Part shown: positions 17,038 through 24,575 of the stretch, piece by piece | Layout: each line of letters starts with the position of its first letter | How positions within the stretch are numbered: position 1 is the first letter of the stretch | Origin: JAHQVI01 sp050330195 | Lineage (GTDB): Bacteria > Pseudomonadota > Alphaproteobacteria > Rhizobiales > Rhodomicrobiaceae | Reading direction: 5' to 3' | NCBI GenBank assembly: GCA_050330195.1 | Contig: JBHJOB010000007.1 | Span: 13,467-77,466, forward strand | DNA length: 64,000 nucleotides | Translations under genes and position numbers: made by a program | The notes under the pieces: generated by a model | Told to the model about the DNA's origin: nothing | What the model saw: only the letters and a program-made list of their open reading frames with translations | The model's database searches: none

Positions 17038-18291
17038 ATGGCGGAATTCGATTGGCATGCAGACCGAGCCGACCTTGCCGGCCTCGCGCTCCTTGACGCC
17101 CCGCCGCCCGATGGGGTCGATGAACGGGCGGTGCGCGCCTACCGGCAGAAAAGAGTGCGCGAGCAGATGGCGGCGCGCGGAATTGCGGCGTGCATTCTGA
17201 GCGATGCGGTCAATATACGGTATGCCACCGGCACGCGGAACATGCAGATCTTCACCGCCCGCAACGCGCCGTCGCGCTATGTGCTGCTGACGCAGGCGGA
17301 TTGCATACTCCATGAGTTCACCGGTTGTATGCATCTGGCGCACGGCATCGAGACGTTGACGGAGATACGGCCCGCCGTCACGGCGAGCTTCGTCGCCGCG
17401 GGCGAACATATCGCCGAGCGCGAAACGCGCTGGGCGGATGACATGGCGGACGCCTTGCGCGAATTGGTCGGCCCCGGCGCGACAGTCGGCATGGAGCGGC
17501 TGAATGCTGGCGCGGCTCTGGCGCTTGCCGGGCACGGCTTTCGCATAGTCGATGCTCAGGCTCCGCTTGAAATGGCGCGCGCCGTCAAGTCGGCGGAGGA
17601 GTTGAAATGCGTCCGCGCCTCGCTGCGTGCGACCGAGGCAGGCGTTGCCCGCCTGCGGGATGCTATCCGGCCGGGACTGACCGAGGCGCAGCTCTGGTCG
17701 GTGCTGCACCAGGCGGTCATCGCCCAGAACGGCGATTATGTCGAGACGCGTCTGCTCAATTCCGGCCCGCGCACCAATCCGTGGTTTCAGGAGGCCGGTC
17801 CCCGCCGGATCGGCGAGAATGAACTGATCGCGCTCGATACCGATGTCGTTGGCTGCTACGGCTATTATTCCGATTTCTCCCGAACCTTCCATTCAGGCCC
17901 GAGGCGACCCTCCGCCACCCAACGCGAACTCTACCGCACCGCATATGAGCAGGTGCAGCACAATATGGGCATCCTGCGCGCCGGAATGAGCTTTCGCGAC
18001 TATGCCGACGAGGCCTGGGAGATCCCGGAGCGGTTCTTCGACAATCGCTATTATCTGTCGGCGCATGGCTGCGGCATGACGGGCGAGTACCCTTATCTCT
18101 ATCACCGCGCCGACTTTCCAGATGCCGGTTACGATGGCGAGATCCTGCCCGGCATGACTCTTTGCGTCGAAAGCTATATCGGCAGGAAGAACGGCCGTGA
18201 AGGCGTGAAGCTGGAACAGCAGGTGCTGATCACCGAGACGGGGGTCGAACTGCTCAGCAGGTTTCCCTTCGAGGATGCGTTAATGAGATAA
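17038..18291 (+). CDS. M24-family protein related to DMSP lyase DddP
   Basis: A 417-residue protein with the M24 (creatinase/Xaa-Pro peptidase) fold. The sequences NIRYATGTRNMQIF, ETRLLNSGPRTNPWFQE and 'LDTDVVGCYGYYSDFSRTF' closely follow DddP, the dimethylsulfoniopropionate lyase of marine Alphaproteobacteria. Metal ligands D267, D269, D279, H343, E378 and E393 are spaced exactly as I recall for DddP (D295, D297, D307, H371, E406, E421). However, the position of the proposed catalytic Asp377 is Gly349 here. It could be a lyase, a peptidase or a related enzyme. Start at ATG 17038, with GGAGGAGA upstream. Confidence 0.85.
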   Translation: MAEFDWHADRADLAGLALLDAPPPDGVDERAVRAYRQKRVREQMAARGIAACILSDAVNIRYATGTRNMQIFTARNAPSRYVLLTQADCILHEFTGCMHLAHGIETLTEIRPAVTASFVAAGEHIAERETRWADDMADALRELVGPGATVGMERLNAGAALALAGHGFRIVDAQAPLEMARAVKSAEELKCVRASLRATEAGVARLRDAIRPGLTEAQLWSVLHQAVIAQNGDYVETRLLNSGPRTNPWFQEAGPRRIGENELIALDTDVVGCYGYYSDFSRTFHSGPRRPSATQRELYRTAYEQVQHNMGILRAGMSFRDYADEAWEIPERFFDNRYYLSAHGCGMTGEYPYLYHRADFPDAGYDGEILPGMTLCVESYIGRKNGREGVKLEQQVLITETGVELLSRFPFEDALMR

Positions 18292-18327
18292 GGCGGCAGA
18301 GGCCGTTGGTGGTAACGCCGCCCGGCT

Positions 18328-19095
18328 TCAGACGTCGAGAACGGCGACCCTGACCTCGCCGAGCCCCTTGATCCGGCCGATGACGGGCTCGCCGTGACCG
18401 ATGAAGCGGAGGCCGGCAGTCACCGATCCGGTCGTGACCCATTGGCCCGGCCTCAGGCCACCGCAATGCTCGCCGACCAGCCGGGCAAATGCGCAGAACA
18501 CGTCGAAGGCATTGCCGCCCGGCACCGCTGACATGCCGTCGAAGACGATGTCATCGCCAACCTGCAGCGTCGCGGCAACATTGGTCAAATCGAGATCGGC
18601 CCATTGGGCGACGGGATCGCCGAACACGAGCCCCGCATTGATCTGATTGTCGGCCAGCTTCCAAAGGGGGTCGGCGCTTTCATGGTCGGCAAGGCGCGTA
18701 TCGACCATCTCGATCACCGCCGCCGGCGAGATGCATTTGCGGGCTTCATCCGCAAAGCCGGGGTCGGCCGGATCGGGAAGCTGACGGTCAACGTGGAACG
18801 CGACTTCCAACTCGATGCCGACCAGATCCATTTCGTCCCGCGCATATTGCGCCGGGCTGTAGCGAATGCGTTCGGCCAGAATGGGAGCCATGATGGATGG
18901 TGCGTCGGGGGACGCCCGCCCGGTCTTGAACCCGCCGACCGCGCCGAGAGAGCTGGTTACGGCCTGCTGCACCCTGTATGCCGCGGCCTCGTCAGTGATA
19001 GCGCCTGCCAGATCGGCTGCCGTCAGTTTCGGGCCGCCCTTATAGGCTGCGCGAAGCATTTCGATGACGGTCGTCTCCTGGTCGTTGCTGGTCAT
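18328..19095 (-). CDS. 2-keto-4-pentenoate hydratase / fumarylacetoacetase-fold protein
   Basis: A 255-residue cytosolic enzyme of the MhpD-like hydratase branch of the fumarylacetoacetate hydrolase superfamily. Typical segments are 'DLVGIELEVAFHV' with the metal-binding acidic residues, 'AAVIEMVDTRL' and 'GGLRPGQWVTTGSVTAG'. Family members hydrate 2-hydroxypenta-2,4-dienoate in aromatic meta-cleavage pathways, but no such pathway genes lie nearby. It is convergent with the DddP-like gene, 36 bases apart. Substrate unknown. Confidence 0.87.
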   Translation of the reverse strand: MTSNDQETTVIEMLRAAYKGGPKLTAADLAGAITDEAAAYRVQQAVTSSLGAVGGFKTGRASPDAPSIMAPILAERIRYSPAQYARDEMDLVGIELEVAFHVDRQLPDPADPGFADEARKCISPAAVIEMVDTRLADHESADPLWKLADNQINAGLVFGDPVAQWADLDLTNVAATLQVGDDIVFDGMSAVPGGNAFDVFCAFARLVGEHCGGLRPGQWVTTGSVTAGLRFIGHGEPVIGRIKGLGEVRVAVLDV

Positions 19096-19287
19096 GCCGT
19101 CATCTCCTCGATGCGAAACCTCCGGGAGGAAGTCACCTGTTTCTTCCCGGCTTTTTGTTCATGAGTTGAAATGCTTTAGAGCTTTTGCATGGCTGCGGCA
19201 ATGCGCAAAGTTGCCAGCCCCGCCGTCGCCGGGAGCGGCGACCGGCTGCCGATATTCGTCTCAGAGGCGGGTTCGCGGTTAGATCAG

Positions 19288-19405
19288 GATCATTTCTTAC
19301 GGAAACGACGCTGATCTCTATCTGTTTGTTCTAAGCTCGATTTTTCCGAAAAGCTTGTCCCCGCGAAGGCGGGGATGGTTTCCATTTTATCGGATCTCGG
19401 TCTAG
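19288..19405 (+). repeat. Dispersed repeat A, copy 2
   Basis: Second copy of the repeat at 5431-5548, in the same orientation and near full length, with the same CCCCGCGAAGGCGGGG hairpin core (about 19359-19374). Its last bases (TCTAG) contain the stop codon (CTA on this strand) of the minus-strand Sel1-type gene at 19402. Confidence 0.75.
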
Positions 19406-20364
19406 TTCAGCGCCGCCAGCCAGGATTCGGCGTCGGCGCTGCCGAGTTCGATTGCCAGGCCGTACCATTTCCGTGCTTCCGCGGGATCGGGCCGCAGGCC
19501 CTGCAGCTGGATATTTTTCAGGAAGCGGCGGTCATAGGTCTGACCCATGGCGAAGGCCGCGCGCGCGCTGCCTTTCATCGCCAGCGTCTCGTAGAGCAGC
19601 CGGGCGGCCGCGATGTCGGCATTGGCGAGGAACTGCCTGGCGCGCTCCATTTCCGCATTTTCGGCTTCTTCCGAAAGCTGCCGCGCAGGCCGCGCGGGCG
19701 TGAACGCCGGCTGGCGCGCCGGTTCGGTTCGAAGCGCCCCCGTCGCCTGCTCTGGGGTTATGTCCGGCACTGCCGCGGTCTGGAGCTTTTGCGGGTCGAT
19801 CCGCAAGGCCACGATCTTCTTTTCCGGCGCCGGATCGTCCCGTCTGAACAGCATGAACTGCAGGTTCAGATCGCCGGCGTAGCCTTCGCTCGGCAAGAGC
19901 TGCAACTGATCGATATCCGCCATGGCGACGAACCACGCCTCCCGCGTCGGGAAGCCCGCCGACATGCGAAAACCGTCCGGCAGGCCTCGGATCATCAGAA
20001 ACCGGTAGTGCTCCGTGCCCTCGGTCAGTCTGAACTTCAGATCAATCGCGCCATCCTCAAGGTTCCCGGCACTCTCTACGCTGAATGCGTTCTGCCCGGC
20101 CTGCGCGAGGCGAGGATAGGCCCGCTCGGCCGTGATGACCACTGAACCGGCTGCCGCGCCCGACAGGACCGGAGCCGGATTGCCATGGATAGCGTTCGCA
20201 GACGCCTTTCCGAAAGGAAAGGCGATGCAACACGCGATCCCCCAGAGCGCAGGTTTCAGAAATGCCCGTGCACGCTGTCGCTGGCGTCGCGACGCGGTGA
20301 GCGACGTCGAAGCCGCCGTGCGCCCTGATTGTTCCCGCGCTCCGTCCGTTATCTCAAATCGCAT
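19402..20364 (-). CDS. Secreted Sel1-repeat protein
   Basis: A 320-residue protein with an N-terminal basic stretch and a hydrophobic segment (about 37-56) acting as signal or anchor. The middle part (about 70-190) is a beta-rich region of no recognised family. The C terminus has a Sel1-like alpha/alpha repeat ('FAMGQTYDRRFL', 'PAEARKWYGLAIELGSADAESWL'). Sel1 proteins often scaffold envelope complexes. The final codon and stop lie inside dispersed repeat A, so the original C terminus may have been altered. The exact start is uncertain, as the upstream site is weak. Confidence 0.75.
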   Translation of the reverse strand: MRFEITDGAREQSGRTAASTSLTASRRQRQRARAFLKPALWGIACCIAFPFGKASANAIHGNPAPVLSGAAAGSVVITAERAYPRLAQAGQNAFSVESAGNLEDGAIDLKFRLTEGTEHYRFLMIRGLPDGFRMSAGFPTREAWFVAMADIDQLQLLPSEGYAGDLNLQFMLFRRDDPAPEKKIVALRIDPQKLQTAAVPDITPEQATGALRTEPARQPAFTPARPARQLSEEAENAEMERARQFLANADIAAARLLYETLAMKGSARAAFAMGQTYDRRFLKNIQLQGLRPDPAEARKWYGLAIELGSADAESWLAALN

Positions 20365-20457
20365 AAATCAACCCCAGACGCCTTCCGGGAACGGACGGAG
20401 AGAGGGCGTTTCAGCGCAAATCAACGTACGTTCACCAATGATGAGACAGTTGACAGG

Positions 20458-21654
20458 TCATCGCGCGGATTGCTGTGAATCCAGCCATTTTGAAAATTCG
20501 TCGAGCAGGGCGCGCTTCTCGCTCGCGCTAAGCTGCTGATCGCCTGAATTCTTGAGGCGTTCCTGCAGATAGCTCTCGAACGCGACTGTCAATTCCGCGA
20601 CAGGCTGCTGGGGCGGGGCTTCTTCGGCAGCCTGTGCGGCATAGCCGTCGATCCATTCCTGCGCAGCCTTGAAGCGTGTCCAGCCGGGAACGTTCGCGGC
20701 AACGTTGACTTCTTTCCATTTCGGATGACGCGGCCCGTCGCGGAACTTGTCGATATTGTCGAACAGTTTCCTGACGAATTTTGCAATGCTCTGATAGCGC
20801 TCGGTCTGTTCGGGGAAATTGAACGTCGCGAGGATCGTCGCATTCGCAACGGTCGGAACCGTTTCCCCCTCATTCAGAACGTTCGGATAGTGCTCGTGCT
20901 TGAGAAAGGCCGGAAGATAGCTCTTCATCAGCCTGTCATAGCAGCCCGGCGGGAGGTTTTCTTCATCCAGCGGAAGAAAGTGACCGTCCTCGGCGGTGAT
21001 GTTGGCCAGAGCTGCGTGCGGCGCGCCGGAAATGCGGCCGATCGCGGCAATCTCCCCACTGCGGAGCTTTTCATTGCCGAGGTCAGTATCGGCGTAGATC
21101 GCCTCGACCTCAATCTCGCAGGCGCCCAGTATTTTCGCGATGGCCTGCGCGCTGGAACTGCCCGGCTTGTAGAAACTGACCTTCTTGCCTCGCAGGTCTT
21201 CAAGCTTCTTGATCTCCGGACGTGCAAAAAAATGCATCTCGGAGTTTGAGAGCTTCACGATGTAACGAAGACGGGAATCAATATTACCGTAAAGAGCTGG
21301 ATCTTCTTGCTTGAAGTTTTCGATGACATCCTGTTCAACAATACCGAGATCTATTCCCCGAAGGAATAGAACATCGACAAAATTCTGGCCGCCACCGCGC
21401 CCCAATATAGGGAGCACCCGAAGTCCGTCGCCCTCCAGATCATCAAGGACGTTCTGCATATCCTGGGCAAATTCCGTGTAGGAAGTTTTCGCCTGGGATC
21501 CCATGATCGTTACGGTGTTTTTATTGAGAATATTCCGCTGCTCTTCGTACCGGGAAGATGCTGGTCTCTCTTGGGCGGACACGGAAATCGGCAATACTGC
21601 AACAAAAAATGCAGTACATAACACAGAAACAACTCTGAACGACGCGGTTATCAT
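20458..21654 (-). CDS. TAXI-family TRAP transporter solute-binding protein
   Basis: A 398-residue periplasmic protein with a Sec signal (cleavage near VSAQ) and the TAXI-type binding fold. Visible parts are 'TVTIMGSQAKTSYTEFAQDMQNVL', 'RGIDLGIVEQDVIENF' and 'LRGKKVSFYKPGSSSAQAIAKIL'. The C-terminal region (about 340-398) is a long charged helix beyond the usual fold. TAXI proteins normally work with a fused TRAP permease, but none is adjacent, so this is an orphan. Its 5' leader is cut short at 21717 by the inverted-repeat insert. Confidence 0.86.
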   Translation of the reverse strand: MITASFRVVSVLCTAFFVAVLPISVSAQERPASSRYEEQRNILNKNTVTIMGSQAKTSYTEFAQDMQNVLDDLEGDGLRVLPILGRGGGQNFVDVLFLRGIDLGIVEQDVIENFKQEDPALYGNIDSRLRYIVKLSNSEMHFFARPEIKKLEDLRGKKVSFYKPGSSSAQAIAKILGACEIEVEAIYADTDLGNEKLRSGEIAAIGRISGAPHAALANITAEDGHFLPLDEENLPPGCYDRLMKSYLPAFLKHEHYPNVLNEGETVPTVANATILATFNFPEQTERYQSIAKFVRKLFDNIDKFRDGPRHPKWKEVNVAANVPGWTRFKAAQEWIDGYAAQAAEEAPPQQPVAELTVAFESYLQERLKNSGDQQLSASEKRALLDEFSKWLDSQQSAR

Positions 21655-21716
21655 TGGCCCCTCCCACTCGTGGCAACGACAAGTTATGTCAAGTTTGGAC
21701 AGCTAATCTCTTGGTA

Positions 21717-21729
21717 CAAAGTATCAAAT
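21717..21729 (+). repeat. Left inverted repeat of the insert
   Basis: CAAAGTATCAAAT, the exact inverted partner of 22998-23010. The match does not extend further in either direction. Confidence 0.65.
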
Positions 21730-22051
21730 AATTGAATACGTTTTTTGTAGTTCTGTACGATAAAAAATACTGCGGCCGCTGCACCGGAATTGTTATTGAA
21801 CCTTGGATGCCAATGTCTCTGATTTAGCAGCCAATGGCGAGCCTCGCAAGCAGTAACGGGAAATTGAGGAAGCAGTTGCTTGGGAAGCGGGCGTGGCGGG
21901 GAAGGCTGACAGATGTATAAATCTGGAAATTTCCAAGTGTGTTCACAGAAAAATACACGTTATGCGCTCCTATTGCGGAGGCGTCGAGAATTTTGTCTTT
22001 CTAAAACTGTACAGGCTATGATTTTTTGGTAGTGTCTCAGTTTGAAATTTG

Positions 22052-22069
22052 ATCCCCTTGACGGGGGAT
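22052..22069 (+). other. Leader hairpin 1 of the insert operon
   Basis: ATCCCC (22052-22057) pairs with GGGGAT (22064-22069) around TTGACG. It precedes the larger hairpin at 22082-22119 and may belong to a structured leader. Confidence 0.4.
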
Positions 22070-22081
22070 GGAATCCCGTTC

Positions 22082-22119
22082 CAAGCTCCTATATGCTTAG
22101 CGTAAAGCATGGGAGCTTG
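22082..22119 (+). promoter_or_regulatory. Leader hairpin 2 covering the ribosome-binding site of 22122
   Basis: CAAGCTCC (22082-22089) pairs with GGAGCTTG (22112-22119), and ATGCTT (22093-22098) with AAGCAT (22105-22110), around an AGCGTA loop. TAT is bulged opposite one G. The Shine-Dalgarno GGGAG (22111-22115), 6 bases before ATG 22122, lies almost entirely in the stem. Folding would therefore block translation of the first insert gene. Confidence 0.6.
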
Positions 22120-22121
22120 TA

Positions 22122-22334
22122 ATGCTGACGATTGCTGATGTTCTCGTTTTCCTAGTCCAAAAAGGTCCGGGCCGCACCGAAGCGGAATTGGCCGAAGCCA
22201 TCTTCGCGGATCGCGGATATCAGCAACGAGTTAATCAGGACTGCAACCTCCTAGTGAACCGAGGGTTGATCGAGAGGCGCGGCGAAGGCGGTGCCAACGA
22301 TCCCTACAGATACTATGCGAGGTCGAATGCCTAA
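22122..22334 (+). CDS. Small winged-helix-like protein, unknown function
   Basis: A 70-residue protein with no family name recognised. The pattern 'TEAELAEAIFADRGYQQRVNQDCNLLVNRGLIERRGEGGANDPYRYY' (in parts) resembles a short winged-helix domain: a helix-turn-helix followed by a strand and wing. A DNA-binding role is possible but inferred. Start at ATG 22122, whose ribosome-binding site is enclosed in a hairpin. The gene overlaps the next one by 8 bases, so they are probably cotranslated. It lies within the inverted-repeat insert. Confidence 0.65.
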   Translation: MLTIADVLVFLVQKGPGRTEAELAEAIFADRGYQQRVNQDCNLLVNRGLIERRGEGGANDPYRYYARSNA

Positions 22335-22560
22335 GGGACCACAAGGCCAGAAACGCCCAGCCGACGCCATCGCCAGAGCTGTCAAAGTCGCCAAGATCGC
22401 TACAGGCGAGATCGAAGAAGACAAGCCAGTTGACGATGGCAAGGATAAAGCCGCGCAGTCGCTAGGACGGCGCGGCGGTAAGGCGCGTGCTGAGAAAATG
22501 ACACCAGAGCGGCGCGCTGAGATCGCTAAGCAGGCTGCTTCTGCGCGCTGGAAGAAATAG
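22327..22560 (+). CDS. Small basic protein with RRGGKAR...ERRAEIA motif
   Basis: A 77-residue, highly charged protein. The N terminus is MPKGPQGQKRPADAIARAVK, the middle is acidic (EIEEDKPVDDGKDK), and the C terminus has SLGRRGGKARAEKMTPERRAEIAKQA. Similar small proteins are frequent in rhizobia and often on mobile elements. The C-terminal part resembles KGG/RGG-type nucleic-acid-binding tails. Function unknown. Start at ATG 22327, overlapping the preceding gene by 8 bases; the upstream in-frame ATG would overlap more. Its 3' end overlaps the convergent DUF6941-like gene by 35 bases. Confidence 0.75.
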   Translation: MPKGPQGQKRPADAIARAVKVAKIATGEIEEDKPVDDGKDKAAQSLGRRGGKARAEKMTPERRAEIAKQAASARWKK

Positions 22561-22948
22561 GCATCTTTATAACGGGCATCCGCCTCAACTCTTCCCAGTC
22601 ATCATCATGCTGACGGAATTCAATAATTAGATCTCCTTCGCTGCCAATCAGCATCGGGAAGCCTACGATGAACTGCGCATAGGGTTGCACCTTTGCGACC
22701 TTAGCCGTCCCCCGAAGTTCAAAGAGCACTTCATCAGCATTTCCCATATGCCCGCGCAAATTGAAGGGAATTTCGCCCAGCTCCTCCTGTTGGGTTTCAA
22801 GCCAAACAGTAAGAGCAAAGTCGGCTGGTAGTTTGGAGAACACAATGTCTTTCGGATAGACGCCAATCGCCAACAGCTTGCCATTGTCCTCGCGCCGCAC
22901 ATCGTCACACAGGATCACATGCCGTATTTTCATTCTTGGCTTCGACAT
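22526..22948 (-). CDS. DUF6941-like protein, unknown function
   Basis: A 140-residue beta-rich protein beginning MSKPRMKIRHVILCDDVRRE. The opening 'CDDVRREDNGKLLAIGVYP' followed by a predicted beta-sandwich ('FALTVWLETQQEELGEIPFNLRG') resembles DUF6941, but this is recalled without a search. It has no signal peptide. Start set at ATG 22946-22948; a longer frame runs up to the right inverted repeat. The gene is convergent with the small basic protein gene and shares its last 35 bases with it, which would allow antisense interference. Confidence 0.7.
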   Translation of the reverse strand: MSKPRMKIRHVILCDDVRREDNGKLLAIGVYPKDIVFSKLPADFALTVWLETQQEELGEIPFNLRGHMGNADEVLFELRGTAKVAKVQPYAQFIVGFPMLIGSEGDLIIEFRQHDDDWEELRRMPVIKMPISSSAQKQPA

Positions 22949-23253
22949 ATTGAGGCCTTCCTGCTGTACTGCATGCGGACTTCGAGTGCGAGCGGGCATT
23001 TGATACTTTGCGTCTTCAGGTTCAGGACGATGCCGCGCTTGTTGCGGTTCATCATCATGTAGGCCGCAGCTTCGCCCTCGATCGCCGGTGGAAGAAAGCG
23101 CCGGGAATCGTCACCCTCGGGCTTTTCCACCTTGATAACGCTTGCGCCCATATCCGCCAGCATGAGCCCGCAGGTCGGCCCGGACATGATATGCGCCAGT
23201 TCGATGACCTTCATGCCGTTCAACGGGCCGTAGCCGCGCGGCGAGGCTTGCAT
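22930..23253 (-). pseudogene. CaiB/BaiF CoA-transferase, truncated by the insert
   Basis: The first 80 codons encode the N terminus of a class III CoA-transferase: 'MKVIELAHIMSGPTCGLMLADMGASVIKVEKP' (in parts), 'GDDSRRF' and 'MMMNRNKRGIVLNLKT'. This ends at the right inverted repeat (base 23010). The frame then runs 27 codons into the insert to a stop at 22930. A full family member has about 390-410 residues and a catalytic Asp further on, so this is non-functional. The missing part is not seen on the other side of the insert. Start ATG 23251-23253 with AGGGGAG upstream. It would have followed dctM. Confidence 0.85.
22998..23010 (-). repeat. Right inverted repeat of the insert
   Basis: ATTTGATACTTTG, the exact reverse complement of 21717-21729. 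It directly abuts the last CoA-transferase-like codon (ACG, Thr, 23011-23013 on the minus strand). Confidence 0.65.
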
Positions 23254-23291
23254 CCCAAGCTCCCCTAATCTCTGGCATTCATTTGTCCATT

Positions 23292-24572
23292 CTAGCGGTA
23301 AAACGCCTCCACGAGAAACATCGGAATGGCCGGGATGTAGGTGCACATCAAAAGCACGGTCAGCAGCACGGCGACGAAATAGATGTTGACCTTCGTCACC
23401 TCCCAGATGCCCGTCTTCGCGATCGAGCACGCCGTTATCAGCACGCTGGCGACGGGCGGCGTCTGCTGGCCTATGGCGAGATTGAGCGTGACGACCAGCC
23501 CGAAATGAACAGGATCGATGCCGGCTGCCTGAACGAGCGGTATGACGATGGGCACCACGAGGATGATCGCCGCCGCCGAATGCAGAAAGAAGCCGATGAC
23601 GAGAAAGAACACGTTGAGGATCAGAAGGATCACATATTTGTTCTGCGTCAGTTCCAGCATCCATGCGGCCATCTCCTGCGGCACGCGCGCCGTCGTGAGA
23701 TAGCTGCCCATCAGGACGGATGAGGCGACCAGCAGCATGACCACCGCGGTCTGCATGCCGCCGTCCAGCATGGCGTTCTTGAGTTCCTTGAGATCGACCT
23801 CGCGATACCAGATTCCGATGCCGATGGCGGCGAGAACGGCGAGCCCGGCCGCTTCCGTCGCCGTGACGAGGCCGCCGAAAATGCCGCCGAGAATGATGAT
23901 CGGGAGAAGGAAGGTTGGCGCCGCCTCAACGAACGTGCTCCGCAACCGTCTCAGATTGAACGCCTCCTCCACCGGCAGGTTGTAACGCCGCGCCATCACA
24001 TAGGCGACGCCCATGAGCCCCGCCGCGCCGAGCAGGCCAGGCACGAAGCCGGCGACGAACAGTTCCTCGACCGATGTGCCCGCCGAGACGGCGTAGAGGA
24101 TCATCGGGATCGAGGGCGGGATGATGATGGCGAGCGAGGCGGACGACGAGGTGACCGCAGCGGCGAAGGCGCCGGAATAGCCGCGCTTCTTCATCTCCGG
24201 GATCATGATCGAACCGAGCGCCGCCACGTCGGCGACGGCGGAGCCGGAAATTTCAGCGAAGAACAGGGAGACGCCGATATTCACCATGGCGAGCCCGCCG
24301 CGCACGAAGCCGATCAGCGCGGAGATGAAGGCGATCAGGCGGCGGGTGATGCCGGTCGCGTTCATGATCGCGCCGGCGAGCACGAACATCGGGATGGCGA
24401 TGAGCGAGAAATTCGTCGCGCCGTTATACATGTCGAGACCGACATTGACGAGCGCGGACGTCCCGTCACTGGCGACAATGCCGATCACCCCTGCAATGGC
24501 AAGCGCAACGGCGATCGGCACATGGATGCAGATCATCGCCACCAATGCGACAAACATCACAAGAAGCAGCAT
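23292..24572 (-). CDS. dctM: TRAP transporter large permease (DctM)
   Basis: A 426-residue inner-membrane protein with about twelve spans, the transport channel of a TRAP importer that uses the sodium or proton gradient. Signature segments are 'FSLIAIPMFVLAGAIMNATGI', 'FFAEISGSAVADVAALGSIMIPEM' and 'AIIIPPSIPMILYAVSAGTS'. Length is normal. It follows dctQ by 3 bases and precedes the truncated CoA-transferase gene. Substrate unknown; the neighbours suggest a hydroxy- or keto-acid. Confidence 0.94.
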   Translation of the reverse strand: MLLLVMFVALVAMICIHVPIAVALAIAGVIGIVASDGTSALVNVGLDMYNGATNFSLIAIPMFVLAGAIMNATGITRRLIAFISALIGFVRGGLAMVNIGVSLFFAEISGSAVADVAALGSIMIPEMKKRGYSGAFAAAVTSSSASLAIIIPPSIPMILYAVSAGTSVEELFVAGFVPGLLGAAGLMGVAYVMARRYNLPVEEAFNLRRLRSTFVEAAPTFLLPIIILGGIFGGLVTATEAAGLAVLAAIGIGIWYREVDLKELKNAMLDGGMQTAVVMLLVASSVLMGSYLTTARVPQEMAAWMLELTQNKYVILLILNVFFLVIGFFLHSAAAIILVVPIVIPLVQAAGIDPVHFGLVVTLNLAIGQQTPPVASVLITACSIAKTGIWEVTKVNIYFVAVLLTVLLMCTYIPAIPMFLVEAFYR

Positions 24573-24575
24573 GAT

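Larger units (their letters stand above)
21655..22121. other. Lower-GC intergenic region holding the left end of the insert
   Basis: 467 bases without a convincing gene. 21655-21716 is the leader of the TAXI gene. From 21717 the sequence becomes AT-rich and belongs to the inverted-repeat insert. It ends with two hairpins (22052-22069 and 22082-22119) ahead of the first insert gene. Confidence 0.55.
21717..23010. mobile_element. Putative 1.29-kb insert bounded by 13-bp inverted repeats
   Basis: CAAAGTATCAAAT occurs at 21717-21729, and its reverse complement ATTTGATACTTTG at 22998-23010, both reading inward. Between them lie three small genes and visibly lower-GC DNA. On the right, similarity to CaiB/BaiF CoA-transferase stops exactly at base 23010. 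No transposase is encoded, and no target-site duplication is evident in the flanks (TTGGTA versus CGTCTT). The segment may be a non-autonomous transposon or cassette. The inverted repeat and the gene break are seen directly; mobility is inferred. Confidence 0.6.

Noticed and set aside
22030..22081. Possible insertion-sequence end (TGTCTCAGTTTGAAATTTGATCC-like stretch, in parts)
   Set aside because: I could not match it to a known family end, and no partner copy or transposase is present.
21700..23025. Target-site duplication around the inverted repeats
   Set aside because: Flanks TTGGTA and CGTCTT do not match in direct orientation, so none is claimed.
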